Below are positions 1 through 7,613 of a DNA stretch of 35,688 bases, piece after piece. Source of the stretch: Pseudomonas sp. (lineage in GTDB: Bacteria; Pseudomonadota; Gammaproteobacteria; Pseudomonadales; Pseudomonadaceae); assembly GCF_030690725.1 (NCBI RefSeq), contig NZ_JAUYGD010000086.1:1-35688 (forward strand), in the 5' to 3' direction. The notes under the pieces are model-generated. The model did no database searches and had not been told where the DNA came from. It worked only from the letters and a program-made list of their open reading frames with translations. A program made the position numbers and the translations under genes. Positions within the stretch are counted from its first letter, which is position 1; each line of letters opens with the position of its first letter.

Positions 1-377
1 CCATGGTGCGCCTGTGGCGCTGGCACGCGCTGGAGGAAACCGAGCACAAGGCGGTGGCCTTCGACGTGTACAACCAGGTCTGCGGCAGCCGCAAACTGCT
101 GCGCCGGGCGATGATCATGGGCACCTTCTTCTTCGTGCTCGACACCACTCGTGGCCTGGCGCATATGCTCAAACAGGACGGCCTGCTGTGGAACTGGCGC
201 GTATGGCGCGACGGGATTCAGTGGATGTGGGGCAAGGAAGGCGTGTTCCGCCCGCTGATCAGCACCTACCGCGACTTCTTCAAGCCCAACTTCCACCCCT
301 GGGAGCACAACAACCTGGAGCTGCTCTACCAGACCCGCAGCGAATTTGATGCGCCGACGCAGAGCCAGGCGGCCTGA
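1..377 (+). CDS. Predicted metal-dependent hydrolase, C-terminal part (PF10118-like)
   Basis: The reading frame enters from outside the window, so only about the last 125 residues are present and the true start is not visible. The fragment carries the WHALEETEHKAVAFDVY segment typical of the predicted metal-dependent hydrolases of Pfam PF10118, where the E-E-x-E-H cluster is thought to supply metal ligands. It is followed by an aromatic-rich helical C terminus (FFKPNFHPWEHNN). No biochemical activity is established for most members. The gene ends 25 bp before a strong intrinsic terminator, so it is the last gene of its transcript. Family assignment is from the motif; substrate unknown. Confidence 0.75.
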   Translation, partial: MVRLWRWHALEETEHKAVAFDVYNQVCGSRKLLRRAMIMGTFFFVLDTTRGLAHMLKQDGLLWNWRVWRDGIQWMWGKEGVFRPLISTYRDFFKPNFHPWEHNNLELLYQTRSEFDAPTQSQAA

Positions 378-400
378 GGCGGACACTCAGGCAAAACGAC

Positions 401-425
401 AAGGGAGCCGTATGGCTCCCTTTTT
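401..425 (+). terminator. Intrinsic terminator after the metal-dependent hydrolase gene
   Basis: A perfect stem GGGAGCC / GGCTCCC (403-409 and 414-420) with a GTAT loop is followed by TTTTT. Flanking AA/TT extend the pairing. It lies directly after the stop codon at 375-377. Confidence 0.85.
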
Positions 426-444
426 AGTGTGCGTCAGCATTTCT

Positions 445-511
445 GTAGCCCGGATGTAATCCGGGGAAATTTCCCGTCAACCAACCCGCTCCCGGATTGC
501 ATCCGGGCTAC
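445..511. repeat. REP-like inverted repeat, family A
   Basis: Two 21-base arms, GTAGCCCGGATGTAATCCGG(G) at 445-465 and its inverse at 491-511, differ at one position (T versus C) and are separated by 25 bases. The same arm pair recurs at 17593-17658 and a degenerate half copy sits at 12957-12976. The position between genes and the palindromic form fit the short REP elements common in Pseudomonas. The rest of 378-569 holds only this and the terminator. Confidence 0.8.
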
Positions 512-569
512 GCCCCGCTCCTCCTGAAGCTGCGGGCCACGGCGCAACCGCAGCCCGCATATCCAAAAA

Positions 570-1511
570 TCACCCCTGAAGAAAACGCAGGGTATCGGCC
601 GCGCTTTGCTGTGGGATTTCTTCCATCGGAATATGTCCAACACCTGGGTAGGTTTTTACCTGAATCCCCGGCAGGTCACGCTGCCACAGCGGCACGTGCT
701 TGGGCGAAATCCAGCGATCACGCTCGCCCCACAGCAGCAAGGTTGGCGCCTGAATCTGTGCGACACGTGCCGAAGTGCCATGCAACTCTTCCTTATTGAC
801 CTTGAGCAGCACGCGGAAGATATCCATCATTGCCCGGCGATTGCCCGGCCGCCGCGTCAGGTCGTTGTAGCGGTCCACCACTCCCGGTTTGATCCGCGCC
901 GGCTCGCCGTAGACTTCCTTGATGCCCTGAGCAATCAATGCGCGCGGCATCCACAGTGGCATGGCCACGGTGGCACCGGGCAAAGCGGCAGCGGCAATCA
1001 TCCACGGCACCTTGTGCATGTGATAACCGGCCGGGTCGATCAGCACCAGCTTCTCCACCCGTTGTGGCTGCGCCAGGGCAAAATTCCAGGCGATATAACC
1101 GCCCAGTGAGTTGCCGACAATCGACGCCTTGCTCACGCCCAGGTAGTCGAGCAGCAGACCGAATACCTTGATCATCCGCTCGGCGGAATACACGCCATCA
1201 CGGGCCGGGCCGGTGAGGCCGAAGCCCGGCACATCGAAGCGGATCACCCGGTAATCGGCGGCAAAAGCTGGCAACCAGTCATCCCAGGTGTGCAGCGAAG
1301 CCACTACACCGTGGATCAATACCAACACCGGTTTGTCGCGACTGCCCTCATCGCGGTAGTGCAGATTGAAGCCGTCGAGTTCGATATAACGCGAGCCATT
1401 GGCGGCGTTGCCATAGCGCGCCTTGAGGCTTTCCAGCGGCAAAGCGCCGAAGCCCAGGCGGGCAAAACCAGCCGCCAGTGGCGGCATCAGCGGAAGACTG
1501 GAAGCAGACAT
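570..1511 (-). CDS. Alpha/beta-fold hydrolase
   Basis: A 313-residue alpha/beta hydrolase. The nucleophile elbow is G-N-S-L-G-G with Ser135. The oxyanion-side HG motif is at 67-68 (LVLIHGVVAS). The acid is probably Asp265 in LLLWGERDRWIS and the base His293 in PGVGHIPMEEIP, so the full Ser-Asp-His triad is present. The order of elements and spacing match lipase/esterase and C-C bond hydrolase relatives; the substrate cannot be read from the sequence. There is no obvious signal peptide, so it is probably cytoplasmic or membrane-associated. The ATG at 1511 follows an AGAGGTG-type ribosome site at good spacing. The TetR-type gene lies upstream on the same strand, 79 bp away, suggesting joint transcription or local regulation. 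Confidence 0.85.
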   Translation of the reverse strand: MSASSLPLMPPLAAGFARLGFGALPLESLKARYGNAANGSRYIELDGFNLHYRDEGSRDKPVLVLIHGVVASLHTWDDWLPAFAADYRVIRFDVPGFGLTGPARDGVYSAERMIKVFGLLLDYLGVSKASIVGNSLGGYIAWNFALAQPQRVEKLVLIDPAGYHMHKVPWMIAAAALPGATVAMPLWMPRALIAQGIKEVYGEPARIKPGVVDRYNDLTRRPGNRRAMMDIFRVLLKVNKEELHGTSARVAQIQAPTLLLWGERDRWISPKHVPLWQRDLPGIQVKTYPGVGHIPMEEIPQQSAADTLRFLQG

Positions 1512-1590
1512 GCAGGCACCTCTAGATTGTTGTTATGGGAAAGACGCATTCGGCCTATCAGAGCATGTCCACTTGAACCTGACGCCTAAC

Positions 1591-2337
1591 CTAGGTTGAG
1601 CTGGGCGCAGGACACAGCGAGGCAATCAGCAGCTCGCTGAGCACGCGCTTGGCCTGTTCGATTTCCGCACGGCTGGCGGCGCGGCCGAGCAGTTCCAAGG
1701 AGGCCGCCTCCATGGCCCAGATCAGCGCACGATAGGTCAGCGGCTCGGCGGCCTGGGTCGCGCCATGCAGACGTTCGGCCAGCAACCGCGCCATCTCGGT
1801 ATGCGCCCGCTGCCGGTGGGCGGCCAAAGGTGAATCGGCGCGCAGGGCTTCTTCCTGCATCAGGCGGATAATCGGCCCAACTGCCAGGTGATAGTCGAAG
1901 TAGCGCCCGACCATGCCCTGCAACCAGGCCTGTGGGCTGCCGGCGATGCTCTGCATTTCACTAAAGCGCGACAGCAGCAGGGACACCGCCGTCTGGTAGA
2001 TGCCTTCGAGCACCTGCATCTTGTTCTCGAAGTATTTGTAGAAGGTGCGCCGCGACACATTGGCCGCCGCCAGCAGGTCATTCACTGTGGTGTCGGCCAG
2101 GCCCTTGCGGGCAAATACCGGAATTGCCGCCAGCTGAATATTGGTGCGCTGCAGATGGCCGATCAGCGGCCCGTCGCCGTCCTGTTCCTGCTGCTGGGCC
2201 ACCGCGCCGTAACCGCCGAGGTCTTCAAATACCGCGCGAACGGCACCCAGTTCTGCCGAGGCCTGCTGCATTGCACGTTTCCCAACCAAGGCGCGGGTGA
2301 CGCGAGCCGCCAAGCTGGTTACGCTGAGCCACGCCAT
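1591..2337 (-). CDS. TetR/AcrR family transcriptional regulator with N-terminal extension
   Basis: The helix-turn-helix lies at residues 84-107 (TVNDLLAAANVSRRTFYKYFENK), which is diagnostic for TetR regulators; the C-terminal helical domain should bind an unknown ligand. With the first ATG the protein is 248 residues and has about 60 residues ahead of the DNA-binding domain, unusually long for the family. Met23 (ATG ending at 2271) is preceded by a TTGGGAAA-like ribosome site, while the ATG at 2337 has none, so a 226-residue product is quite possible. A 10-base palindrome (AACCTAGGTT, 1588-1597) spans the stop codon. It precedes the alpha/beta hydrolase gene on the same strand and is divergent from the secreted-protein gene at 2356. 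Confidence 0.85.
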   Translation of the reverse strand: MAWLSVTSLAARVTRALVGKRAMQQASAELGAVRAVFEDLGGYGAVAQQQEQDGDGPLIGHLQRTNIQLAAIPVFARKGLADTTVNDLLAAANVSRRTFYKYFENKMQVLEGIYQTAVSLLLSRFSEMQSIAGSPQAWLQGMVGRYFDYHLAVGPIIRLMQEEALRADSPLAAHRQRAHTEMARLLAERLHGATQAAEPLTYRALIWAMEAASLELLGRAASRAEIEQAKRVLSELLIASLCPAPSST

Positions 2338-2355
2338 CGCCGCAGGATTATTGTT

Positions 2356-3225
2356 GTGCTGACCACGCTAACACGCCGCCCTTACCTACCGCTGGCCATC
2401 CTTTTGCTGGTTCTGCTGTCGCCTGTGCAGGCTGCTGAACTGTTCTATCTCGGGCAGAAGATTCCCGATATCCACAAGCCCTGGAACAGTGCCGACTACC
2501 AACAACTGCTGGAGGCGCTGAACAAGGTCGACAGCACCCAGCTCAACGCCCTGCCCCGGCGTAGCGGCGAGTTCACCGGGCCGATCTACCAGCGCATGGT
2601 CAGTGAAGAGAATTTCCGTCCTCAGCTCAACATTTACGCCCCCCTTGAACTACGGCAGAACGAAGCCCGCGAAGCGCTGTTTCGCCTTAAGGAGCTGATG
2701 CGTCTGTATTTTGATTTTCGCGCCGTGCAACAGCCCTATGCCGCCGAGGCGCTGGGGCTGATGAGTTATTCACTGCGCCAGCAGGCGGTGCTGTTCACCC
2801 TGACCACCGAATTCTGGATGACCCTCTCGGAAAGCGAGCAAAGCAACCCGGTACGCCTGCAAGGCCTGCATGAAACCAAGGCCGCGGCGGCCATGCTCAC
2901 CTCCAGCGCACTGGATTACCTGGGCCTGACCAAACAATTTGGCCGTGAAGAACTGGTGCTCTACAGCGCCGAGCTGAGCAAACAGCTGCCAGAGCTGTTT
3001 ATTCATTTGAGTGGGGAGGTGCGTGAAACCCTGCTGCAACGCGTCGAGCAACTGGCGCAGCAGCATGCCTACGCAGAAGTGCAGGCGAACATGCGCGAAC
3101 TGCAGCCAGTGCTGCTGAGCATTCAGCAGGATGTTCAGGAGAAGCTCGCGGCCGCCGCAGCACAACCGCGCAAGGCACCTACGCGTAGCCTCGATCTGGC
3201 TGTACCCGTTGAGTCAGCGCAATAG
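2356..3225 (+). CDS. Secreted/periplasmic protein of unknown function
   Basis: I chose the GTG at 2356 because AGGA lies 8 bases upstream and the product then begins with a clean signal peptide: basic start (LTTLTRRPY), hydrophobic core (LPLAILLLVLLSP) and a VQA-A cleavage site near residue 26. The mature part, about 260 residues, is mostly helical, with no cysteine cluster and no motif I recognise. It has a recurrent L-x-x-L pattern, an Ala/Gln-rich C-terminal third and a likely disordered tail. The start lies only 18 bp from the TetR-type ATG, so its promoter must fall within that gene. The stop overlaps the tail of the convergent MalT-like gene by 12 bp. Function unknown. Confidence 0.7.
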   Translation: MLTTLTRRPYLPLAILLLVLLSPVQAAELFYLGQKIPDIHKPWNSADYQQLLEALNKVDSTQLNALPRRSGEFTGPIYQRMVSEENFRPQLNIYAPLELRQNEAREALFRLKELMRLYFDFRAVQQPYAAEALGLMSYSLRQQAVLFTLTTEFWMTLSESEQSNPVRLQGLHETKAAAAMLTSSALDYLGLTKQFGREELVLYSAELSKQLPELFIHLSGEVRETLLQRVEQLAQQHAYAEVQANMRELQPVLLSIQQDVQEKLAAAAAQPRKAPTRSLDLAVPVESAQ

Positions 3226-5937
3226 ACCCAGGCTCTTGGCCCGCGCCACGGCCTGGGTGCGCCGTTCCACCCCAAGCTTGCTATTGATGTGCCGGGCGTG
3301 GGTTTTCACCGTGTGCAGGGAGATAAACAGGCTGTCACTGATTTCCTGGTTGGAGCAGCCTTGGGCGATTAATTGCAGCACGGACAATTCACGCGAACTC
3401 AACGCATCGACCACTCCCGCGTAATCGTCTTGGCTGACGACGTTCGCTGACTGCGGCAAGTGCTGCAACAAGGCTTCAATCAACGGGCTGGCTTCATACG
3501 CCAGCAATTGCTCACGCAACCACTCAGGCTGCCGTGTCAGCAGGCCATGGAAGGGTAATAAACCACCGCCGGCCGCTGCCTGCAGCGCACTGCGCAACTG
3601 CTGCTGTGCTTCACGCTCACGCCCGTTGTCATACAGCAATGCGGTCAGCTGCATCTGGGCAATCGCCCCGAGCAACTGCCCGCCGGCGTTCTGCGCCAGC
3701 TGACTCAGCCCGCGCAAACGCCGCTCAGCTTGCTCATCCTCACCCTGCAAACGCTCGTAAGTGGCCAGGTGCAATTGGATATGCAACGGCAGTTGCGGAT
3801 GGAACTCCGGCGCGGCAGCCGCCTGCTCGCCACCATAGGCATCCAGCAGCCGGCTCAGCCAGACGCCCGCCAGCTCAGTCTGCCCCTGACGCAGCCACAG
3901 CTCACACTTGGTCAGGGTGATCATCGCCAGGTAGTAGATCGGCGGGATATCCCAGATATGCATCAGCCGTTCGGCTTCGGCCAGCTGAGCAAAGGCCTCG
4001 GGCAGGTTGCCACTGCGTCCTTCCAGGCTAGCCAGCACGCAGTAACCGATCAGCACACTGATATCGCGGCAAGCACGCGCCTCGGCAATCCCGGCCAACA
4101 GGCGCTGGCGGGCCTGTTGCGGCTGCAGGCGCAGGCTCAGCAGATAACCTTCATAGAGGGTCAGTCGACCGCGCGCTGCATACTGCCGCTGAGCCGGCAG
4201 ACGGGCCAGGCGCTGCTGACCATGACGCACTTCATCGAGCGCCCGCAGCACTTCGCCGCGGGCTTGCAACACCCGTGCGCGGTCGTAATGGGCCAGCGCC
4301 TCGAACAACGGGTTACCTACGCGCTGCGCCAGCTCCAATGCTTCGCGGTTCAGCCCACGGGCACGCCACAGATCACCGTGCACAATCGCCAGGTTGGCCA
4401 GGCTAGACAGGCACATCAGGCGCTGCCCATAACGGCCCAACGGCAAGCAACTCAACGCTTCGCTGCAATAGGCCTGGGCCTTTGCACTGTCACCGCGCCC
4501 CCGCGCAATCACCCCGCTCAGGGCCAACCACTGTGCCAGCAGGCCTTCTTGCTCGTTGCGCTCACGGGCAGGCAGAAAGCGCCCCAGCTCAGCCAGCAGT
4601 TCTTCGGCAGCATCCAGTTGGCAAGCCAACGCCAGGGCCCAGCCATACAGCAGAATCAGGCGCGGCGTGCTGGTCAGCAGGCTGTCCGGCAAGTCCATTT
4701 TCCAGCGCAGTAAAGTGGCGACATTCTGCTCGGCCAGCAGTTGCTCTTCGGAGAGGTTCTGTACCAGGTTCGCGGCCACGTCCGGCTGACCGGCACGCAA
4801 CGCCTGCTCAATGGCCTCATCCAACAAACCTTCGGCACTGAACCAGCGGCATGCGCGCAGATGCAGGCCAGAAGTGGGCTGCGGACGACTGCGCAGCAGG
4901 TCGGAAAACAGGTGGTGATAGCGAAACCATTTGCCCTGCTCATCCAGCGGCACCAGAAACACCTGATGGGCCTGCAGGTGGCGAAGTATCGCAGCGCTGT
5001 CATTGGCATCGCGCAGGGCATCGCACAGTTCTGCGCAGAAGCGTTCTTGGCTGGCTGTTTCATAGAGAAAAGCCTGCACGTCCGCCGGCTGGCGCTCAAT
5101 TACCTCCTCCAGCAGGTAGTCGTGAATCAACCCATCGCCACCCTGCACATGCGCCGGTAGCGCAGTCGACTCCTGGGCCTCACTGACAGCCAGGGACCAA
5201 AGGCGTAACCCTGCGACCCAACCCTCACTGCGCAACAACAAGGCGGTCAGCGCGTGAGCTGACAGCTCAGCCCCCTGCAACCTCAGCAACTCAGTGCTTT
5301 CAGTGTCCGTCAGGCGCAAGTCCTGCTCATGCAGCTCCAGTAACTGACGCGACAAACGCAGCCGCGCCAAATGCCAGTCCGGGCGCTGACGGCTGGTCAC
5401 CAGCATCACCAGACCAGCTGGCAGATGGCTTAGGAAAAACTGCAAACAACGGTCGAGCACAGCACCTTGAGCCAGGTGATAGTCATCCAGCACCAGCAAC
5501 AGAGGCTTCTGCGGGTCAAGACAGAGCGCCAGCTCATCAAGCAGGCCGTCGAGCCATTCTTCGAAAGCAAACGGCTGATGCCGTTGCCGCAGCCGCAGCA
5601 GTCCGAGTGCTTCTTGCCCAACCCCAGGGAAAAACTGCTGAAGGCCGCTCAGCAAACGCTCCAGAAAGCGCCCAGGATCACTGTCCCGCGAACTCAAACC
5701 CAGCCACAGGCTTTGCCACTGTTCTGGCAGATGCTCGCAAAACTCAGTGGCCAATGAGCTTTTACCGAAACCAGCCGGCGCAGTAACCAGCAGCAAACGA
5801 CCCACCAGACCGCCAAGCAAACGCTCACACAACCCAGGGCGTGGCACATAACTGGCCGGCAAGGGTGGGCGATAGAAATGCCCGCCGAGCCCACTAGGCG
5901 CAGCCACTAAGCCAGAAATACGGGATAGATCAGTCAT
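3214..5937 (-). CDS. MalT/AlkS-type ATP-dependent LuxR family transcriptional activator
   Basis: A large STAND regulator of 907 residues from the ATG at 5937; an in-frame ATG at 6027 would give 937, and neither start has a convincing ribosome site. Near the N terminus it has a P-loop of MalT type (VTAPAGFGKSSL) and a Walker B LLLVLDDYHLA. A long helical-repeat region rich in Leu, Ala, Gln and Glu follows. The C terminus is a LuxR helix-turn-helix (LSSRELSVLQLIAQGCSNQEISDSLFISLHTVKTHARHI). MalT binds ATP plus maltotriose and AlkS responds to alkanes; the ligand here is unknown. The gene lies downstream of the DUF1302/DUF1329 operon on the same strand, behind its terminator, and is the natural candidate to control the locus. 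Confidence 0.88.
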   Translation of the reverse strand: MTDLSRISGLVAAPSGLGGHFYRPPLPASYVPRPGLCERLLGGLVGRLLLVTAPAGFGKSSLATEFCEHLPEQWQSLWLGLSSRDSDPGRFLERLLSGLQQFFPGVGQEALGLLRLRQRHQPFAFEEWLDGLLDELALCLDPQKPLLLVLDDYHLAQGAVLDRCLQFFLSHLPAGLVMLVTSRQRPDWHLARLRLSRQLLELHEQDLRLTDTESTELLRLQGAELSAHALTALLLRSEGWVAGLRLWSLAVSEAQESTALPAHVQGGDGLIHDYLLEEVIERQPADVQAFLYETASQERFCAELCDALRDANDSAAILRHLQAHQVFLVPLDEQGKWFRYHHLFSDLLRSRPQPTSGLHLRACRWFSAEGLLDEAIEQALRAGQPDVAANLVQNLSEEQLLAEQNVATLLRWKMDLPDSLLTSTPRLILLYGWALALACQLDAAEELLAELGRFLPARERNEQEGLLAQWLALSGVIARGRGDSAKAQAYCSEALSCLPLGRYGQRLMCLSSLANLAIVHGDLWRARGLNREALELAQRVGNPLFEALAHYDRARVLQARGEVLRALDEVRHGQQRLARLPAQRQYAARGRLTLYEGYLLSLRLQPQQARQRLLAGIAEARACRDISVLIGYCVLASLEGRSGNLPEAFAQLAEAERLMHIWDIPPIYYLAMITLTKCELWLRQGQTELAGVWLSRLLDAYGGEQAAAAPEFHPQLPLHIQLHLATYERLQGEDEQAERRLRGLSQLAQNAGGQLLGAIAQMQLTALLYDNGREREAQQQLRSALQAAAGGGLLPFHGLLTRQPEWLREQLLAYEASPLIEALLQHLPQSANVVSQDDYAGVVDALSSRELSVLQLIAQGCSNQEISDSLFISLHTVKTHARHINSKLGVERRTQAVARAKSLGLLR

Positions 5938-6164
5938 CAGCCAGTTCTTGTAGTAGTCAGGCAGAGGCACTACCAATGCCCCGCAGACTAGCCGCTTGAT
6001 GCCTGCATTTGAAGCCCTTGCGACCATCCAGTAGCAAACAGCAATGATTGATTATCCATTTGCTGCATGATCACTGGCGTTGCCCAGACCTAAAAAACAG
6101 CCGGAAGCCACTATTAACAGCGCCTAGCGAGAACCCAACGGGTTGCAGCCAAGGATGGTAAGCC

Positions 6165-6192
6165 ATAAAAAAACCGGCCCAATGGGCCGGTT
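6165..6192 (-). terminator. Intrinsic terminator of the DUF1302-DUF1329 operon
   Basis: On the minus strand a 9-bp stem AACCGGCCC / GGGCCGGTT (6172-6180 with 6184-6192) closes a 3-base loop and runs into a T-rich tract (AAAAAAA on the plus strand just left of the stem). It sits 23 bp past the DUF1329 stop codon. The remainder of 5938-6214 shows no other gene; it should carry the promoter of the MalT-like gene, but I cannot define it. Confidence 0.85.
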
Positions 6193-6214
6193 CCTTATGC
6201 AGCGTGAGTCAGGT

Positions 6215-7588
6215 TTAGCGCACGCCAGCCTGGCGCAGGGCCGCTGGGGTGTAATCGCTTTCCTTCGCAGGGTAGTCGAACTCGTACGCACTCTTCTCTT
6301 CGTTCTTCATACCCAGAGCCAGGTAACGACCAGACAGCAGGTCATACAGGGTCTCGATGCTGTACCACGGCACTTGCTTGTCGTAGTAGTACTGAGCATG
6401 GGCTTCAGCCACACGCCACAGGGTACCGCGACCGTCATAGTGGTCGATGGCAGCAGCTTGCCAGGTATCTTCGTCGAGGTAGAAGTCGCGCTTGGCATAG
6501 ATATGACGCTCACCCGACTTCAAGGTTGCAGTCACATGCCATACGCGGTGCAGCTCGTAACGGGTCAGGTCCTGGTTGATATGGCCAGCCTTGATGATCT
6601 GGTCATACTTCAGCTTCGGCGAGTCCAGACGGTAGCTGTTGTAAGGAATGTAGATTTCCTTCTTACCGTTGAGCTTCCACTCGTAACGGTCAGGTGCACC
6701 GTTGTACATGTCGAAGTTGTCGGAAGTACGCAGACCGTCAGCAGCGGTACCTGGACCGTCATACGAAACCTGCGGCGCACGACGCACACGACGCTGACCA
6801 GCGTTGTACAGCCACGCCAGACGCGGCTCTTTCACCTGGTTGAGGGTTTCGTGTACCAGCAGTACGTTACCAGCCAGACGCGACGGAGCCGTTACCCGTT
6901 GCTTGAAGTAGAACAGCACGTTGCTTGGCTTGCTGGTATCGGCATCCTTCAGAGCACCACGGAAGGTGAACTCATCCTGGAAGTACACCAGGCTGTAGGA
7001 GCCGTTCGGCTGCGGAGTCGCCTGGGTAACCAGACGCTTCACGCTGCCACCACGGTAGCGGGTGATGTGGTTCCAGATAGCTTCCAGACCGTCCTTCGGA
7101 ATCGGGAAGGGGTTAGCCTGCTCGAAGTTCTCCAGACCGTTACCGCCCTCGACCATCTTGGTGTTGACTGCGTTGTTCTTAGCAGCGGCCAGGATAAAGT
7201 CCGGCATAGTGGCCGTACGATGGGTAGCGAACACCGGCATTTTGTAGCTTTCCGGATAACGCTTGAACATCGCCAGCTGGCCAGGGGTCAGCTTGTCTTT
7301 GTACTGATCAACGTTTTGCGCGGTGATGGTGAACAGCGGTTGCTCACTCGGGAACGGGTCCGAGAGGAAACCAGCGGCATCGGCAGAACCGGCGCTGGCT
7401 GGCAGACCGCCAGTCCAGGCCGGGATCGAACCATCCGCATTACCCGCCATTTCCGCACCGACTGGCGTCAGCGTGGTACCCAGTTTGGCAGCTTCATCCG
7501 GCGATACCGCCGCCATCACACCGCTGGCCAACAGCGAGAGTGTCAGGGCGCCAGTTTGCAGCAGACTTTTTGTTGTTTTCATAGTCAT
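6215..7588 (-). CDS. DUF1329 domain protein, periplasmic
   Basis: A 457-residue exported protein. I start at the ATG ending at 7588 because GAGGA lies five bases upstream; a second ATG two codons later is also possible, and the longer frame begins with TTG. A signal peptide (KTTKSLLQTGALTLSLLASGVMA-AVSPDEA) is evident. The mature protein shows DUF1329 features: LGTTLTPVGAEMAGNADGSIPAWTGGL near the start, then many aromatic and charged beta-strand segments such as RYELHRVWHVTATLKSGERHIYAKRDFYLDEDTWQ. I recall the family being placed in a LolA/LolB-like fold, which would fit binding of a hydrophobic ligand in the periplasm. It lies 25 bp after the DUF1302 gene, so the two form an operon closed by the terminator at 6165. 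Actual function is unproven. Confidence 0.88.
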   Translation of the reverse strand: MTMKTTKSLLQTGALTLSLLASGVMAAVSPDEAAKLGTTLTPVGAEMAGNADGSIPAWTGGLPASAGSADAAGFLSDPFPSEQPLFTITAQNVDQYKDKLTPGQLAMFKRYPESYKMPVFATHRTATMPDFILAAAKNNAVNTKMVEGGNGLENFEQANPFPIPKDGLEAIWNHITRYRGGSVKRLVTQATPQPNGSYSLVYFQDEFTFRGALKDADTSKPSNVLFYFKQRVTAPSRLAGNVLLVHETLNQVKEPRLAWLYNAGQRRVRRAPQVSYDGPGTAADGLRTSDNFDMYNGAPDRYEWKLNGKKEIYIPYNSYRLDSPKLKYDQIIKAGHINQDLTRYELHRVWHVTATLKSGERHIYAKRDFYLDEDTWQAAAIDHYDGRGTLWRVAEAHAQYYYDKQVPWYSIETLYDLLSGRYLALGMKNEEKSAYEFDYPAKESDYTPAALRQAGVR

Positions 7589-7613
7589 AGTCGTCCTCAA
7601 AAATCTCGTCCGC

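Noticed and set aside
1588..1597. AACCTAGGTT palindrome as a TetR operator
   Set aside because: It covers the stop codon of the regulator gene, only 10 bases long; position could serve the downstream hydrolase gene but evidence is too thin to call a site.
3730..4713. 327-codon plus-strand frame opposite the MalT-type gene
   Set aside because: Gln- and Ala-rich shadow of the helical-repeat region; no ribosome site.
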